NCBI GenBank assembly: GCA_025359905.1
Contig: JANYDF010000111.1
Span: forward strand, 1 to 32,051
DNA length: 32,051 nucleotides
Origin: Rhodospirillales bacterium
Lineage (GTDB): Bacteria > Pseudomonadota > Alphaproteobacteria > Acetobacterales > Acetobacteraceae
Direction of reading: 5' to 3'
The notes under the pieces were generated by a model. That model was not told the origin of the DNA. It made no database searches and saw only the letters and a program-made list of their open reading frames with translations. The position numbers were made by a program, and so were the translations under genes. Below are positions 8,961 through 17,284 of the stretch, one piece after another (within the stretch, counting starts at the first letter, position 1; every line of letters begins with the position of its first letter).

Positions 8961-9599
8961 ATGAGTCTTGAAATCATCGGGTCTGGCTTCGGCCGGACCG
9001 GAACGACGTCGTTGAAGCTAGCGCTGGAGCATTTGGGCTTCGGGCCGTGCCATCACATGGAAGAAATTCTGCATAATCCGTCGCAAGTGCCGGCTTGGCA
9101 GGCGTTGACGGCGGGCCAGACTGTGGAATGGAATCAGGTGTTTGCCGGCTACCGTTCGCAGGTCGATTGGCCCGGCTCGCATTGGTGGCGCGAATTGGCG
9201 GCGGCATTTCCGAACGCTAAAGTCATCCATTCGGTGCGCCCGGCCGATGCGTGGTGGAAAAGCTTTTCCAGCACCATCAATAAGTTGATGGCCGGATACC
9301 GCGACTTTCCGCTGCCGCCGCATATCCGCGACATGATGCAGGCGGCTGAGGAAGGCTTTATCCGGCAGACCTTCGGCGCGCAGCCGATCTCGCCGGAAAC
9401 CGGCATCGCCGCCTTCAACCAGCGCACCGCTGACGTGCAGGCCGCGCTACCGGCCAGCCGGGTGCTGGTGTTCGATGTGTCGGAAGGCTGGGAACCGCTA
9501 TGCGGCTTCCTCGGGGTGCCGGTGCCGGACGAGCCGTTCCCGCGCCTGAACTCCACCGAGCAGTTCTGGCAGATGGTGCGCGGCCCGCAAGCGGCCTGA
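8961..9599 (+). CDS. Sulfotransferase family protein (Sulfotransfer_4 type)
   Basis: A 212-residue P-loop protein beginning MSLEIIGSGFGRTGTTSLK; the nucleotide-binding loop is GFGRTGTTSLK (9-19), followed by LGFGPCHHM (25-33). This is the pattern of the Sulfotransfer_4 family, whose members are often annotated as sulfotransferases although substrates are rarely known. The open frame extends upstream to 8805, overlapping the NUDIX gene, but the family signature begins immediately at the ATG at 8961, so that start is used. GGTGGGG at about 8947-8953 is the only possible ribosome-binding site and is weak. It belongs to a different family from the sulfotransferase at 2629-3888. Its stop lies two bases from the stop of the convergent minus-strand gene. 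Confidence 0.82.
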   Translation: MSLEIIGSGFGRTGTTSLKLALEHLGFGPCHHMEEILHNPSQVPAWQALTAGQTVEWNQVFAGYRSQVDWPGSHWWRELAAAFPNAKVIHSVRPADAWWKSFSSTINKLMAGYRDFPLPPHIRDMMQAAEEGFIRQTFGAQPISPETGIAAFNQRTADVQAALPASRVLVFDVSEGWEPLCGFLGVPVPDEPFPRLNSTEQFWQMVRGPQAA

Positions 9600-9601
9600 A
9601 T

Positions 9602-9913
9602 TCAGCTTCGCCGGCGGTGCGACCGTGGCACGCTCTTGCGTGAGCTCACCGAGGTCGCGGCGCCGGCGAGTATGATCCCGAGGCTGACTGGAACCATCCA
9701 GGACGGGCGCAGCAACAGCGGCAGCAGCAGATGCCCCCACGCCCAGACCGATACGTGTTGCAGCACGTATTCGTGGCCGGCGAACAAAATATTGCCGCCG
9801 GCCATCGAAATCACCGTCGCCAGCGGCAACATCGGCGGGTACAGCGTCGCCAAAGCGAACGCTGCCACCATGTTTGCTGCCGCCAGCACAGCCAGGACTC
9901 GAGTCAGGGTCAA
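9602..9913 (-). CDS. Small membrane protein coupled to MsrP (unrecognised)
   Basis: A 103-residue protein that I do not recognise. It has three hydrophobic stretches (about residues 4-25, 28-45 and 56-88, the last possibly two segments) and a short basic tail rich in Ser and Arg. Histidines occur at 47, 53 and 61, with GHEYVLQHVSVWAWGH (46-61) as the most distinctive stretch. It starts with TTG, overlapping the msrP stop as TTGA, so translation is probably coupled to msrP. The usual partner of MsrP is MsrQ, a haem-binding membrane protein of about 200 residues. This gene is half that length and lacks visible similarity to MsrQ. It could be a reduced electron-transfer partner, a stability factor or an unrelated protein. 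The non-ATG start makes the exact N-terminus less certain. Confidence 0.6.
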   Translation of the reverse strand: MTLTRVLAVLAAANMVAAFALATLYPPMLPLATVISMAGGNILFAGHEYVLQHVSVWAWGHLLLPLLLRPSWMVPVSLGIILAGAATSVSSRKSVPRSHRRRS

Positions 9914-10893
9914 GCGAACAGACGCTCCTTGGTCTTGTTGGCGTACATCCCAGCCACGAACTCACCGTAGCCATTCCAAATCTGAGTCTTCGCCACCGTG
10001 CCGGTGCCGATCAGCCGTTCCTCGGCCTGGCTCCAGCGCGGGTGCGGCACTTCGGGGTTCACGTTGGCCCAGAAGCCGTATTCAGTATCCTGGAGTTGCT
10101 GCCAAAATGACAGTGGCCGTTGGTCGGTAAATTCAATCTTGATGATCGATTTGGCCGACTTGAAGCCGTATTTCCACGGCAGATTGAGCCGGATCGGCGC
10201 GCCGTTCTGCGGTGGCAGTGTCTTGCCGAAGACGCCCACAGATAGGAAGGCAAGTTCGTTCATCGCCTCCTCCATGGTGACACCTTCGGTGTACGGCCAC
10301 GGATACCATGCCTGACGCAGCCCCGGCATGGTTTTCGGATCGGCCAGCGTGGTGAACTTGACGTAATTGGCGCTGCCCAGCGGTTCGGCCAGCTTTACCA
10401 GATCGGCCAGCGGGAAGCCGGTCCATGGCACCGTCATCGCCCAAGCCTCGACACAGCGGTGCCGGTAAATCCGTTCCTCGAGCTTCATCTGCTTGAGCAA
10501 ATCCTCCAGCCCGATTTTGCGCGGCGTCTTGACCATCCCGGCGAGTTCGATGCTCCAGGGGTCCGAGACCAAGGCCGTGGCGGCGTCAGCGACCGATTTG
10601 GACAGGCCGAACTCGTAGTAATTGTTGTAGCTGGTGGCCTGCGCTTCCTCGGTCAGCGCCCGTTCCGCGCGGAAGCGCATGTTCGGCGCAGCCCCGAGCG
10701 GCTTCAGCGCCACCGGTGCTGCGGCCGTGCTGCTGCCGAACAATTTCCAGCCTGCCCGCGCAGGCCCGCTTGCAGCCAACAGCCCAGCCGCAGCCATTCC
10801 GCCGCCGAGCACCGCCCGGCGGGCGAAGGCGGCACCTTCCGGCGTCACCCGGCTTTCGGAGATTTCCCAGCCACGACGCCTGTGAATAAACAT
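9910..10893 (-). CDS. msrP: Protein-methionine-sulfoxide reductase catalytic subunit MsrP
   Basis: A 327-residue periplasmic molybdoenzyme that reduces methionine sulfoxide in oxidised envelope proteins. MFIHRRRGWEI at the N-terminus is a typical MsrP opening. A twin-arginine signal follows, FARRAVLGG (23-31), then a hydrophobic stretch and likely cleavage after ARA (45-47). The molybdenum ligand is Cys147 in RHRCVEAWAM, and NNYYEFG (90-96) and AWYPWPYTEG (195-204) are conserved in the family. Length matches the E. coli protein closely. The start at 10893 is chosen over upstream in-frame codons because it gives the family N-terminus and has AAGGAAG a few bases upstream. No msrQ is visible; a small membrane protein overlaps the stop instead. 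MoaC and MoeA encoded nearby serve synthesis of the molybdopterin cofactor. Confidence 0.93.
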   Translation of the reverse strand: MFIHRRRGWEISESRVTPEGAAFARRAVLGGGMAAAGLLAASGPARAGWKLFGSSTAAAPVALKPLGAAPNMRFRAERALTEEAQATSYNNYYEFGLSKSVADAATALVSDPWSIELAGMVKTPRKIGLEDLLKQMKLEERIYRHRCVEAWAMTVPWTGFPLADLVKLAEPLGSANYVKFTTLADPKTMPGLRQAWYPWPYTEGVTMEEAMNELAFLSVGVFGKTLPPQNGAPIRLNLPWKYGFKSAKSIIKIEFTDQRPLSFWQQLQDTEYGFWANVNPEVPHPRWSQAEERLIGTGTVAKTQIWNGYGEFVAGMYANKTKERLFA

Positions 10894-11011
10894 GCCGGCA
10901 CTTCCTTCCCTGGTTTCCAGTAGCACTACGTCTCGGGAGCCAGGGTGGATGTTACTCTGACCCGTCACGCCATATGGACGCAACGCAAGCGATGGCCAGA
11001 GCGCCAAAGCC

Positions 11012-12112
11012 TTAGTGAACCGGCGCTTCGGACAGTTGGATCCGGTTTTCTGCGGCAATCGTGGCGCTGACCGGCCACAACACAAATCCGCGCGCCGCCA
11101 GCGTGGGCAGGTAGTGCTCCAGCACATCCATGGTGGCGGGGCGCGGGTGGCCGATGGCGATGGCGTGGCCGTAGTGGCGCGCAATGGCTTCAGCCTCCGC
11201 CAGCCGGGCACGGATCGCCGCCGGATTGGGATCGTTATCGAGGAACACGTCGCGCGCCACGGCGGGCAAACCCGCCGCCTGGGCACGGCGCAGGGCGACG
11301 CTATGCGGGATCGTGAGACTGTCAACAAATGCCAGACCGCGATCTTTCAGTTCGCCCATCACCTCGTCCATCAGCGGCACCGACAACGAGGCGACACTGC
11401 CTTCGTGCTGGTTCAGGCCGATGGCGTTCGGAACCGCATCTAAAGCCGCGCGCAGATAAGCCAAATTGGTCTCCGGCGGCAGCCAAGTGCGGAGCGAATC
11501 CGGCCCCGGGAACATGTGGCCGAACGCTTCCATCGGCATGTGCAGCATCGTTTCATGCCCACGTGCCGCCGCGTTGGACGCCTGTTGCGTGACGTGCGGC
11601 GCGTACGGCATCCAAGACAACGTCATCGGCGCGGGGAGCGCCACCGCACGGGCGGTCTGCACGCCGCTGAGCCCCATGTCGTCGATCATGATGGTCAGCG
11701 TCGGCTTGCCGTCGGCTGGCGGCGGGGCCACAGCGAAGCGCCGCCACGCGGGCAAGCCGCGCGGCGCATCGTCCAACGGCGCGACCCTGATCACCGGCGC
11801 TACGGCAAGCGCAGGGATCTTGGCGGCAGCCGGCGGTTCGGGCGGCGCGACGGCCGGCGCCGCTAAGACCGGTGCCGGAAGAACGGGGACTGGAAGAACA
11901 GGGGCTGGGCTAGCAGGCGCGGCCGCACCCGACGGCGACGGCAGATCGCCCATCGCTTCCGGCGGCAGCCAATCACCGGTCGAGGCACCTGCGGAGGCAA
12001 GCGGGACGCCGTCCTGTGCCGCTTGTACGGCGGATTGCGGCGCAGGCGGCGCCTCAGCGGCTGGAGACGGGCCGCAAACGCCCAGCAGAACGCAGAGCAG
12101 TTGAACCATCAT
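11012..12112 (-). CDS. Divergent polysaccharide deacetylase family protein (YibQ-like)
   Basis: A 366-residue envelope protein. A short hydrophobic N-terminus (residues 2-13, ending in a Cys) looks like a signal peptide, although the VC junction is a poor lipobox. Residues 20-135 are low-complexity Ala/Pro-rich sequence with PVLP/PVLA repeats (71-92), probably a flexible linker. The catalytic-type domain starts at PTLTIMIDDMG (137-147) and includes the paired aspartates, HMPMEAFG and IAIGHPRP near the end. This matches the divergent polysaccharide deacetylase (DUF610/YibQ) family, whose enzymatic substrate is not established. No clear ribosome-binding site precedes the tandem ATG codons. msrP follows on the same strand after 118 bases and might be co-transcribed. 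Confidence 0.85.
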   Translation of the reverse strand: MMVQLLCVLLGVCGPSPAAEAPPAPQSAVQAAQDGVPLASAGASTGDWLPPEAMGDLPSPSGAAAPASPAPVLPVPVLPAPVLAAPAVAPPEPPAAAKIPALAVAPVIRVAPLDDAPRGLPAWRRFAVAPPPADGKPTLTIMIDDMGLSGVQTARAVALPAPMTLSWMPYAPHVTQQASNAAARGHETMLHMPMEAFGHMFPGPDSLRTWLPPETNLAYLRAALDAVPNAIGLNQHEGSVASLSVPLMDEVMGELKDRGLAFVDSLTIPHSVALRRAQAAGLPAVARDVFLDNDPNPAAIRARLAEAEAIARHYGHAIAIGHPRPATMDVLEHYLPTLAARGFVLWPVSATIAAENRIQLSEAPVH

Positions 12113-12349
12113 CGCGCGAACTGACCACCTTCGCCGACCCAGACAATGTTAGGCAACAAACTCATGCCACAACGCTCATAAAAGTGTCGCTAACCTTAGA
12201 TAGCACATGAAGCCGCCAACGTCCGCCGCCTCTCGTCGCGCGCCCAGCGTATCCGGTCAATCGCTTTCGCAACGCAACCGGCATGTGCCGCCACCCGCCG
12301 CGCGGCACGGATTTGACCCCGCCGCGCCGCCCGCGCAAAATGCCGCCGC
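12113..12349. promoter_or_regulatory. Divergent intergenic region before trpG
   Basis: This 237-base gap separates the deacetylase (minus) from trpG (plus). Bases about 12139-12215 are clearly richer in A and T than the surroundings and probably hold the divergent promoters, but I cannot assign convincing -35/-10 pairs. GTGCCGC (12285-12291) pairs with GCGGCAC (12302-12308) over a ten-base loop in the trpG leader. There is no T-run and no Trp-rich leader peptide is evident, so attenuation is not supported. Confidence 0.4.
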
Positions 12350-12949
12350 ATGATCCTGCTCATCGACAACTACGACAGCTTTACCTTCAATCTCGTTCAC
12401 TTCCTGGGCGAGCTTGGCGCCGTGTGCGAGGTGCATCGCAATGACCGGCTGAGCGTGGCGCAAGCCATGGCGATGCAGCCCGAGGCAATCGTGCTCTCGC
12501 CCGGCCCCTGCACGCCGAACGAGGCCGGGATCTGTCTCGACCTGATCGCGGCGGCCGCCGGGGTCGTGCCGTTGCTCGGCGTTTGCCTGGGCCACCAAGC
12601 CATCGGGCAGGCGTTCGGTGGCGAGGTGATCCGCGCGCCCGCGCCGATGCACGGCAAGACCGGCCGCATGCAGCACGATGGCACCGATATTTTTGCGGGA
12701 CTGCCAAACCCGTTCACCGCGACGCGCTACCACAGCCTGATTGTCCGCCGCGACACGCTGCCCGAGGCGCTGGTGGAGACCGCCCGCACCGGGGATGGCT
12801 TGATCATGGGCCTGCGCCACCAGACGTTGCCGGTGTTCGGCGTGCAATTCCATCCGGAAAGCATCGCCAGCGAGCACGGCCACGACCTTCTCCGCAATTT
12901 TCTGGCGATTGCCCGGGGCTCCAACGCTCCAGCCGCCCAGGCCGCCTGA
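12350..12949 (+). CDS. trpG: Anthranilate synthase glutamine amidotransferase component
   Basis: A 199-residue class I glutamine amidotransferase that supplies ammonia to TrpE for anthranilate formation in tryptophan synthesis. It begins [16 protein letters not shown], the standard TrpG/PabA opening. [12 protein letters not shown] (49-60) is the oxyanion region, Cys79 in GVCLGHQ is the nucleophile, and His168 with Glu170 in FHPES complete the triad. TrpG and PabA are hard to separate by sequence, but the adjacent trpD and trpC make TrpG the better name; it may serve both roles. No trpE is present in the window. The trpD start follows after 17 bases. Confidence 0.93.
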   Translation: MILLIDNYDSFTFNLVHFLGELGAVCEVHRNDRLSVAQAMAMQPEAIVLSPGPCTPNEAGICLDLIAAAAGVVPLLGVCLGHQAIGQAFGGEVIRAPAPMHGKTGRMQHDGTDIFAGLPNPFTATRYHSLIVRRDTLPEALVETARTGDGLIMGLRHQTLPVFGVQFHPESIASEHGHDLLRNFLAIARGSNAPAAQAA

Positions 12950-12966
12950 CAGCGCACAGGAGCACC

Positions 12967-13977
12967 GTGACCACCAATCTCAAACCGATCCTCGCCCGCT
13001 TGGCCGTGGGTGAGACCCTTTCGGCGGGCGACGCCGAGGACGCTTTCGGCATTATCATGTCCGGCGAGGCCACGCCCGCGCAGATCGCCGGGCTGCTGAT
13101 GGCCATGCGGGTGCGCGGCGAAACCGTGGCCGAGCTCACTGGCGCGGTGCGCGCCATGCGGACGCGCATGACAGCCGTGGAAGCGCCGGACGGCGCCATG
13201 GATGTCTGCGGCACCGGGGGCGACAATGCGGGCACGCTGAACGTTTCCACCGCGGTTACGTTCGTTTTGGCGGGCCTCGGCGTGCCGGTGGCCAAGCACG
13301 GCAACCGCGCGCTGTCGTCACGCACCGGCGGGGCGGATGTTCTCACCGCCCTCGGCGTCAACGTCGATGTACCGCTCGACCGGCTGCCCGGCGTGCTGCG
13401 CGCCGCCAACTGCGCCTTTCTGTTCGCGCCGCGCCATCACGCCGCGTTGCGCCACGCCGCAGGCCCGCGCGTTGAACTCGGCACCCGCACGATTTTCAAC
13501 CTGCTCGGCCCGCTCGCCAATCCGGCGCGGGTCAAGCGCCAGCTCACCGGCGTGTTCGACGCTAAGTGGGCCCGCCCGATGGCCGAAACGCTCGGCGAAT
13601 TGGGCACCGAGCGCTGCTGGATGGTGCACGGCGAAGGGCTCGATGAATTGACTGTGGCCGGGACCAATTCGGTGGTCGAGCTGAACCACGGCACTATCCG
13701 TTCCTTTACCGTTTCGCCGGAAGATGCCGGTCTGCCGCGCTCACCGGTCTCGGCGATCCGCGGCGGCGAAGCGGCGATTAATGCGGCGGCACTCGGCGCG
13801 CTGCTGCGCGGCGCGGCCGGGCCGTACCGCGACACTGTGTTGCTGAACACAGCGGCGGCACTGATCGTCAGCGGCCGGGTGGACGACTTGCGCGAGGGCG
13901 TCGCCGAAGCGGCGGCCTCGATTGACGGCGGCGCGGCTTTGGCTGCGCTGGAGACACTGCGTAGAGAGACCGCATGA
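12967..13977 (+). CDS. trpD: Anthranilate phosphoribosyltransferase
   Basis: A 336-residue enzyme that joins anthranilate to PRPP, the second step of the tryptophan branch. Motifs: [10 protein letters not shown] (81-90) for PRPP binding, NVST (92-95), [17 protein letters not shown] (110-126), and [17 protein letters not shown] in the second half. The frame is open upstream into trpG (to 12583), but the GTG at 12967 gives the usual N-terminus and length and has AGGAG at 12958-12962. The stop overlaps the trpC start as ATGA, so the two are translationally coupled. Confidence 0.94.
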   Translation: MTTNLKPILARLAVGETLSAGDAEDAFGIIMSGEATPAQIAGLLMAMRVRGETVAELTGAVRAMRTRMTAVEAPDGAMDVCGTGGDNAGTLNVSTAVTFVLAGLGVPVAKHGNRALSSRTGGADVLTALGVNVDVPLDRLPGVLRAANCAFLFAPRHHAALRHAAGPRVELGTRTIFNLLGPLANPARVKRQLTGVFDAKWARPMAETLGELGTERCWMVHGEGLDELTVAGTNSVVELNHGTIRSFTVSPEDAGLPRSPVSAIRGGEAAINAAALGALLRGAAGPYRDTVLLNTAAALIVSGRVDDLREGVAEAAASIDGGAALAALETLRRETA

Positions 13978-14795
13978 CCCAGCAAACGGCCGCCACCGAA
14001 ATCGAGTTGGACGCGTTGGCGAGGATTTGCGTGGACACCGCCGCCGAGGTGGTGCGCCGCAAGGCGGCGACGCCGTTGGAAGCGATGCGCGCCAAGGCGC
14101 TTGCGGCCGATGCGCCGCGCGGCTTCGGCCGGGCGCTGATGCGCGCCACGGCTGCCGGGCGCTTCGGGCTGATTGCCGAGATCAAGAAGGCATCCCCATC
14201 CGGCGGGCTCATCCGGCAAGAGTTCGACCCACCTGCCCTCGCCCGTGCCTATCTGGCCGGCGGCGCGACCTGCCTATCGGTGCTGACCGACGCGCCGTAT
14301 TTTCAGGGACATGCGGACCATCTGCGCGCCGCCCGCGCTGCTGTGCCACTGCCGGTGCTGCGTAAGGATTTCATTCTCGACCCTTGGCAAATTTACGAAA
14401 GCCGCGCGATGGGGGCCGATTGCATCCTGCTGATCATGGCCGCCCTCAGCGACGAGCAGGCGGTGGAACTGGAGCAATTGGCCCGCAACCTCGATATGGA
14501 CGTGCTGGTCGAGGTGCATAACGCCGCCGAATTGGACCGGGCGCTGGGATTGCAGACCAAGCTGATCGGCATCAACAATCGCAATCTCAAGACGTTGAAG
14601 ACCGATTTGAATACAACGGTTGAGCTATCGCCGCTCGTGCCACCGGATCGTTTCCTGATCGGCGAGAGCGGCATTCGCAGCCATGCCGACGTGTTGCTGC
14701 TGGCCGAGCGCGGGGTGAATTGCTTCCTGGTCGGCGAGTCGCTGATGCGGCAGGACGACGTAACGGCCGCCACCAAGGCGCTGCTCGGCGCATGA
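13974..14795 (+). CDS. trpC: Indole-3-glycerol phosphate synthase
   Basis: A 273-residue TIM-barrel enzyme that converts CdRP to indole-3-glycerol phosphate. Key segments: [12 protein letters not shown] (67-78, catalytic Glu69 and Lys71), [20 protein letters not shown] (128-147, Lys131), LVEVHN (178-183, Glu180), GINNRNL (199-205) and the phosphate-binding GESGI (230-234). It is a stand-alone TrpC without a fused TrpF. It overlaps trpD upstream and moaC downstream, both by ATGA, forming a tightly coupled run typical of alphaproteobacteria. Confidence 0.95.
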   Translation: MTQQTAATEIELDALARICVDTAAEVVRRKAATPLEAMRAKALAADAPRGFGRALMRATAAGRFGLIAEIKKASPSGGLIRQEFDPPALARAYLAGGATCLSVLTDAPYFQGHADHLRAARAAVPLPVLRKDFILDPWQIYESRAMGADCILLIMAALSDEQAVELEQLARNLDMDVLVEVHNAAELDRALGLQTKLIGINNRNLKTLKTDLNTTVELSPLVPPDRFLIGESGIRSHADVLLLAERGVNCFLVGESLMRQDDVTAATKALLGA

Positions 14796-15265
14796 CCGGC
14801 TTTACCCATTTCGACGCTGCCGGCAACGCGGCGATGGTCGATGTGGGGGCCAAGCCGGAAACCGCCCGCGCCGCGACCGCGCGCGCCAGGGTGGTTATGC
14901 AACCCGCGACTCTGCAAATGATCCTGCAAGGCCACGCCAAGAAGGGCGACGTGCTGGGCGTGGCGCGACTGGCCGGGATCATGGGCGCCAAGCGCACCGC
15001 CGATCTGGTACCGCTATGCCACCCGCTGCCAATTTCGGCGGTCACGGTCGATTTGACGCCCCAAGGCGAGGATGCCGTGGAGATCACCGCGACGGTTCGC
15101 ACCACGGGGCGAACCGGTGTGGAGATGGAGGCTCTAACTGCCGCCAGCATCGCCGCCCTGACCGTCTACGACATGTGCAAGGCGGTCGATCGCGGTATGC
15201 GGATCGAGGCGCTGCGGGTGGTGGCCAAATCCGGCGGCAAGTCTGGCGATTTCGTGCAAGACTAG
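14792..15265 (+). CDS. moaC: Cyclic pyranopterin monophosphate synthase MoaC
   Basis: A 157-residue enzyme of molybdenum-cofactor synthesis. With MoaA it turns GTP into cyclic pyranopterin monophosphate. LCHPLPI (75-81), [12 protein letters not shown] (108-119) and [11 protein letters not shown] (126-136), with the catalytic pair Asp127 and Lys130, are all present. The start overlaps the trpC stop as ATGA; the open frame upstream is inside trpC and is not used. MoaA is not in the window. The following gene in most alphaproteobacterial versions of this operon is moeA, but here a Uma2-family gene intervenes. Confidence 0.95.
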   Translation: MTGFTHFDAAGNAAMVDVGAKPETARAATARARVVMQPATLQMILQGHAKKGDVLGVARLAGIMGAKRTADLVPLCHPLPISAVTVDLTPQGEDAVEITATVRTTGRTGVEMEALTAASIAALTVYDMCKAVDRGMRIEALRVVAKSGGKSGDFVQD

Positions 15266-15287
15266 CCGCACCGCGGAGGCACGCAGC

Positions 15288-15884
15288 ATGCCGGTTGCCA
15301 TGAGCCGAGACTGTGATTGGACCGCTGAGGCGTTCCTCGCCACCGACCAAGCCGTAATCGGCGACGCTTGGCGCTACGAATTGGTCGATGGCCGCATCGT
15401 GGCGCACGCCGCGCCCGCGCCGGATCACGGGGCGATTATTGCGGGACTTGCTTCGGTGCTGGGCCGCCTGCTCGCTGGTCTGCCCGGCGGCTGCCGGCCC
15501 GAGATTGGCAGCGGGGCGGTGCCGAAATCCGCGCAACGCAACAATGCGCGTATTCCAGACGCGATGGTACGCTGCGGACAGCACCCGCGCGTGGTGTTCG
15601 ACGTTGTCTCGCCGCATGAAATGCGCGACTGGCGCGGGCACGACCAAAAGCGACGGCACCTGCAAGCCATTGAAGGTGTGCAAGAAATCGCCGAATTGTC
15701 GCAGGACGATTATGCCATCGACATCTACCGGCTGGCCAGCGGGGGTGCCTGGACGTTCGAAGCGGTGGATGAGGCCGATGGCGTGCTGCGGCTGGACAGT
15801 CTCGGCGCGGATCTGCCGTTGTCGGATATCTACGCCTTCGCGGAATTCCCAGCGGCCGCCCAGGCCAGCGCAGCCGAGACCTAA
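15288..15884 (+). CDS. Uma2 family protein (putative PD-(D/E)XK nuclease fold)
   Basis: A 198-residue protein of the Uma2 (DUF820) family, which has a restriction endonuclease-like fold and no settled function. Glu31 (YELVDGRI, 30-37), the PD pair at 90-91 (RIPDAMV) and Lys121 (DQKRRH) align with the family's metal-binding pattern. The usual EVxS segment reads FDVVSPHE (104-111), so the expected glutamate is an aspartate at 105. GGAGG at 15275-15279 lies eight bases before the ATG. It is inserted between moaC (22-base gap) and moeA (3-base gap) and is therefore likely co-transcribed with cofactor genes. The family multiplies in cyanobacteria and some other genomes; here only one copy is seen. 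Confidence 0.78.
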   Translation: MPVAMSRDCDWTAEAFLATDQAVIGDAWRYELVDGRIVAHAAPAPDHGAIIAGLASVLGRLLAGLPGGCRPEIGSGAVPKSAQRNNARIPDAMVRCGQHPRVVFDVVSPHEMRDWRGHDQKRRHLQAIEGVQEIAELSQDDYAIDIYRLASGGAWTFEAVDEADGVLRLDSLGADLPLSDIYAFAEFPAAAQASAAET

Positions 15885-15887
15885 ATC

Positions 15888-17093
15888 ATGCTCTCAGTCG
15901 ATGAAGCCCGCGACCGCATCCTGGCGGGTCTGGCGCCGCTGCCCGGCGAAACCGTGGGGCTGGCAAGCGCCTGGGGCCGGGTGCTGGCGGCGCCGGTGCT
16001 GGCACGGGTGACACAGCCGCCGCACGATGTTTCGGCGATGGACGGCTACGCAGTGCGGGCCGCCGATGCCAGCGCCGGGGCGCGGTTGCGGGTGGTTGGC
16101 ACCTCCCCGGCTGGGCATCCGTGGGACGGCATGCTGACAGCGGGCGAGGCGGTGCGGCTGTTCACCGGCAGCGTGCTGCCGCAAGGCGCTGATACTGTTG
16201 TATTACAGGAAGCTACCAGCGCAGCGGATGGCTGGGTGACGCTCACCGAGGCAGCAGTGCCGAGCCGCCACATTCGCCGTGCTGGGCAAGATTTTCCGCA
16301 TGGCGGCGTGCTGCTGCCTGCGGGACGGCGGCTGACGGCGCGCGATATCGGGCTGGCAGCATCGGGCAATCACCCGTGGCTGACGGTGCATCGCCGTCCG
16401 CGTGTGGCGATTTTGGCCACCGGCGACGAAATCGCGCTACCCGGCGAGCCAATTCCGGCTGGCGGCATCGTCAGCTCAAACGCGCACGCACTCGCTGCGT
16501 TCGTGCTGGCGCTGGGCGGCGAGCCGCTCGTGCTGCCGGTGGCGCGCGACGACATCAACGCCATTGCTGCCGGGGCCGATGCCGCGCGCGGCGCTGACTT
16601 GCTGGTGACGACCGGCGGCGCCAGCGTCGGCGACCACGATCTGGTGCAAGCCGGACTTGGTCAGCGCGGCATGGCGCTGGATTTTTGGAAGATCGCCATG
16701 CGCCCCGGCAAACCGCTGATGCATGGCCGCATCGGTGATCTGCCGGTGCTCGGACTGCCGGGAAATCCGGTTTCAGCGCTGGTTTGTTCCGTGCTGTTCC
16801 TGCATCCGGCGTTGGCGCGGCTGTCCGGTTTGCCTGCCGCCCCGCCACCGAGCGTGCTGGCAAAGCTGGGTGGGCCGCTGCACGCCAACGACCACCGCGC
16901 CGACCATTTGCGCGCCAGTCTGGCCGAAGCCGCCGACGGCTCGCTGATCGCCACCGCCTACGAACGGCAAGATTCCGCCATGTTGCGGCTGATGGCACAG
17001 GCCGGCGGGCTGATCCTACGCGAACCGAACGCGCCCGCCGCCGGCGCCGGGGCAGCGGTGCGGGTGATCCGGCTGGACGCGCTCGGGCTGTAA
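15888..17093 (+). CDS. moeA: Molybdopterin molybdotransferase MoeA
   Basis: A 401-residue enzyme that inserts molybdate into adenylated molybdopterin, the last step to active cofactor. Signature pieces: [12 protein letters not shown] (46-57), [14 protein letters not shown] (92-105), [11 protein letters not shown] (241-251), MRPGKP (271-276) and GLPGNPVS (289-296). Full family length. It starts three bases after the Uma2 stop with no strong ribosome-binding site, so coupling to upstream translation is likely. lexA follows 191 bases downstream behind its own promoter. Confidence 0.95.
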   Translation: MLSVDEARDRILAGLAPLPGETVGLASAWGRVLAAPVLARVTQPPHDVSAMDGYAVRAADASAGARLRVVGTSPAGHPWDGMLTAGEAVRLFTGSVLPQGADTVVLQEATSAADGWVTLTEAAVPSRHIRRAGQDFPHGGVLLPAGRRLTARDIGLAASGNHPWLTVHRRPRVAILATGDEIALPGEPIPAGGIVSSNAHALAAFVLALGGEPLVLPVARDDINAIAAGADAARGADLLVTTGGASVGDHDLVQAGLGQRGMALDFWKIAMRPGKPLMHGRIGDLPVLGLPGNPVSALVCSVLFLHPALARLSGLPAAPPPSVLAKLGGPLHANDHRADHLRASLAEAADGSLIATAYERQDSAMLRLMAQAGGLILREPNAPAAGAGAAVRVIRLDALGL

Positions 17094-17150
17094 TTTGGCG
17101 ACGGCGTCCAGATTCCCGGCACGGGTTCGAAAAAGCGCCAAACCGTCCGC

Positions 17151-17178
17151 TTGACGCGGCTTCGAGAACCAATATAGA
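17151..17178 (+). promoter_or_regulatory. Predicted lexA promoter
   Basis: TTGACG (17151-17156) and TATAGA (17173-17178) are separated by 16 bases, a good sigma70-type pair about 105 bases before the lexA ATG. The -10 lies inside the LexA box, so repressor binding would block polymerase. Confidence 0.6.
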
Positions 17179-17180
17179 AC
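17166..17180 (+). promoter_or_regulatory. LexA operator (SOS box)
   Basis: GAAC (17166-17169), seven bases, GAAC (17177-17180) is an exact copy of the alphaproteobacterial SOS box (GTTC-N7-GTTC on the other strand). It overlaps the predicted -10 of lexA, which fits autorepression relieved by RecA-stimulated LexA cleavage. Confidence 0.85.
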
Positions 17181-17284
17181 ACCGGGTCAGTTGCCGGTTT
17201 GTTCTAAAGCGCTGCCGAATCGTTGGTATGCCGCGCATAGCGTGCCTTCCCGTCCCCGCAGCCGGCCGCACGGAGATGATCGCG

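Noticed and set aside
12285-12308. Possible trp attenuator hairpin before trpG.
   Set aside because: No leader peptide with clustered Trp codons, no alternative pairing and no T-run were seen.
15288-15884. Uma2-family gene considered as part of a restriction or defence system.
   Set aside because: There is no methyltransferase, second nuclease or phage-related gene nearby, and the neighbours are cofactor-synthesis genes.
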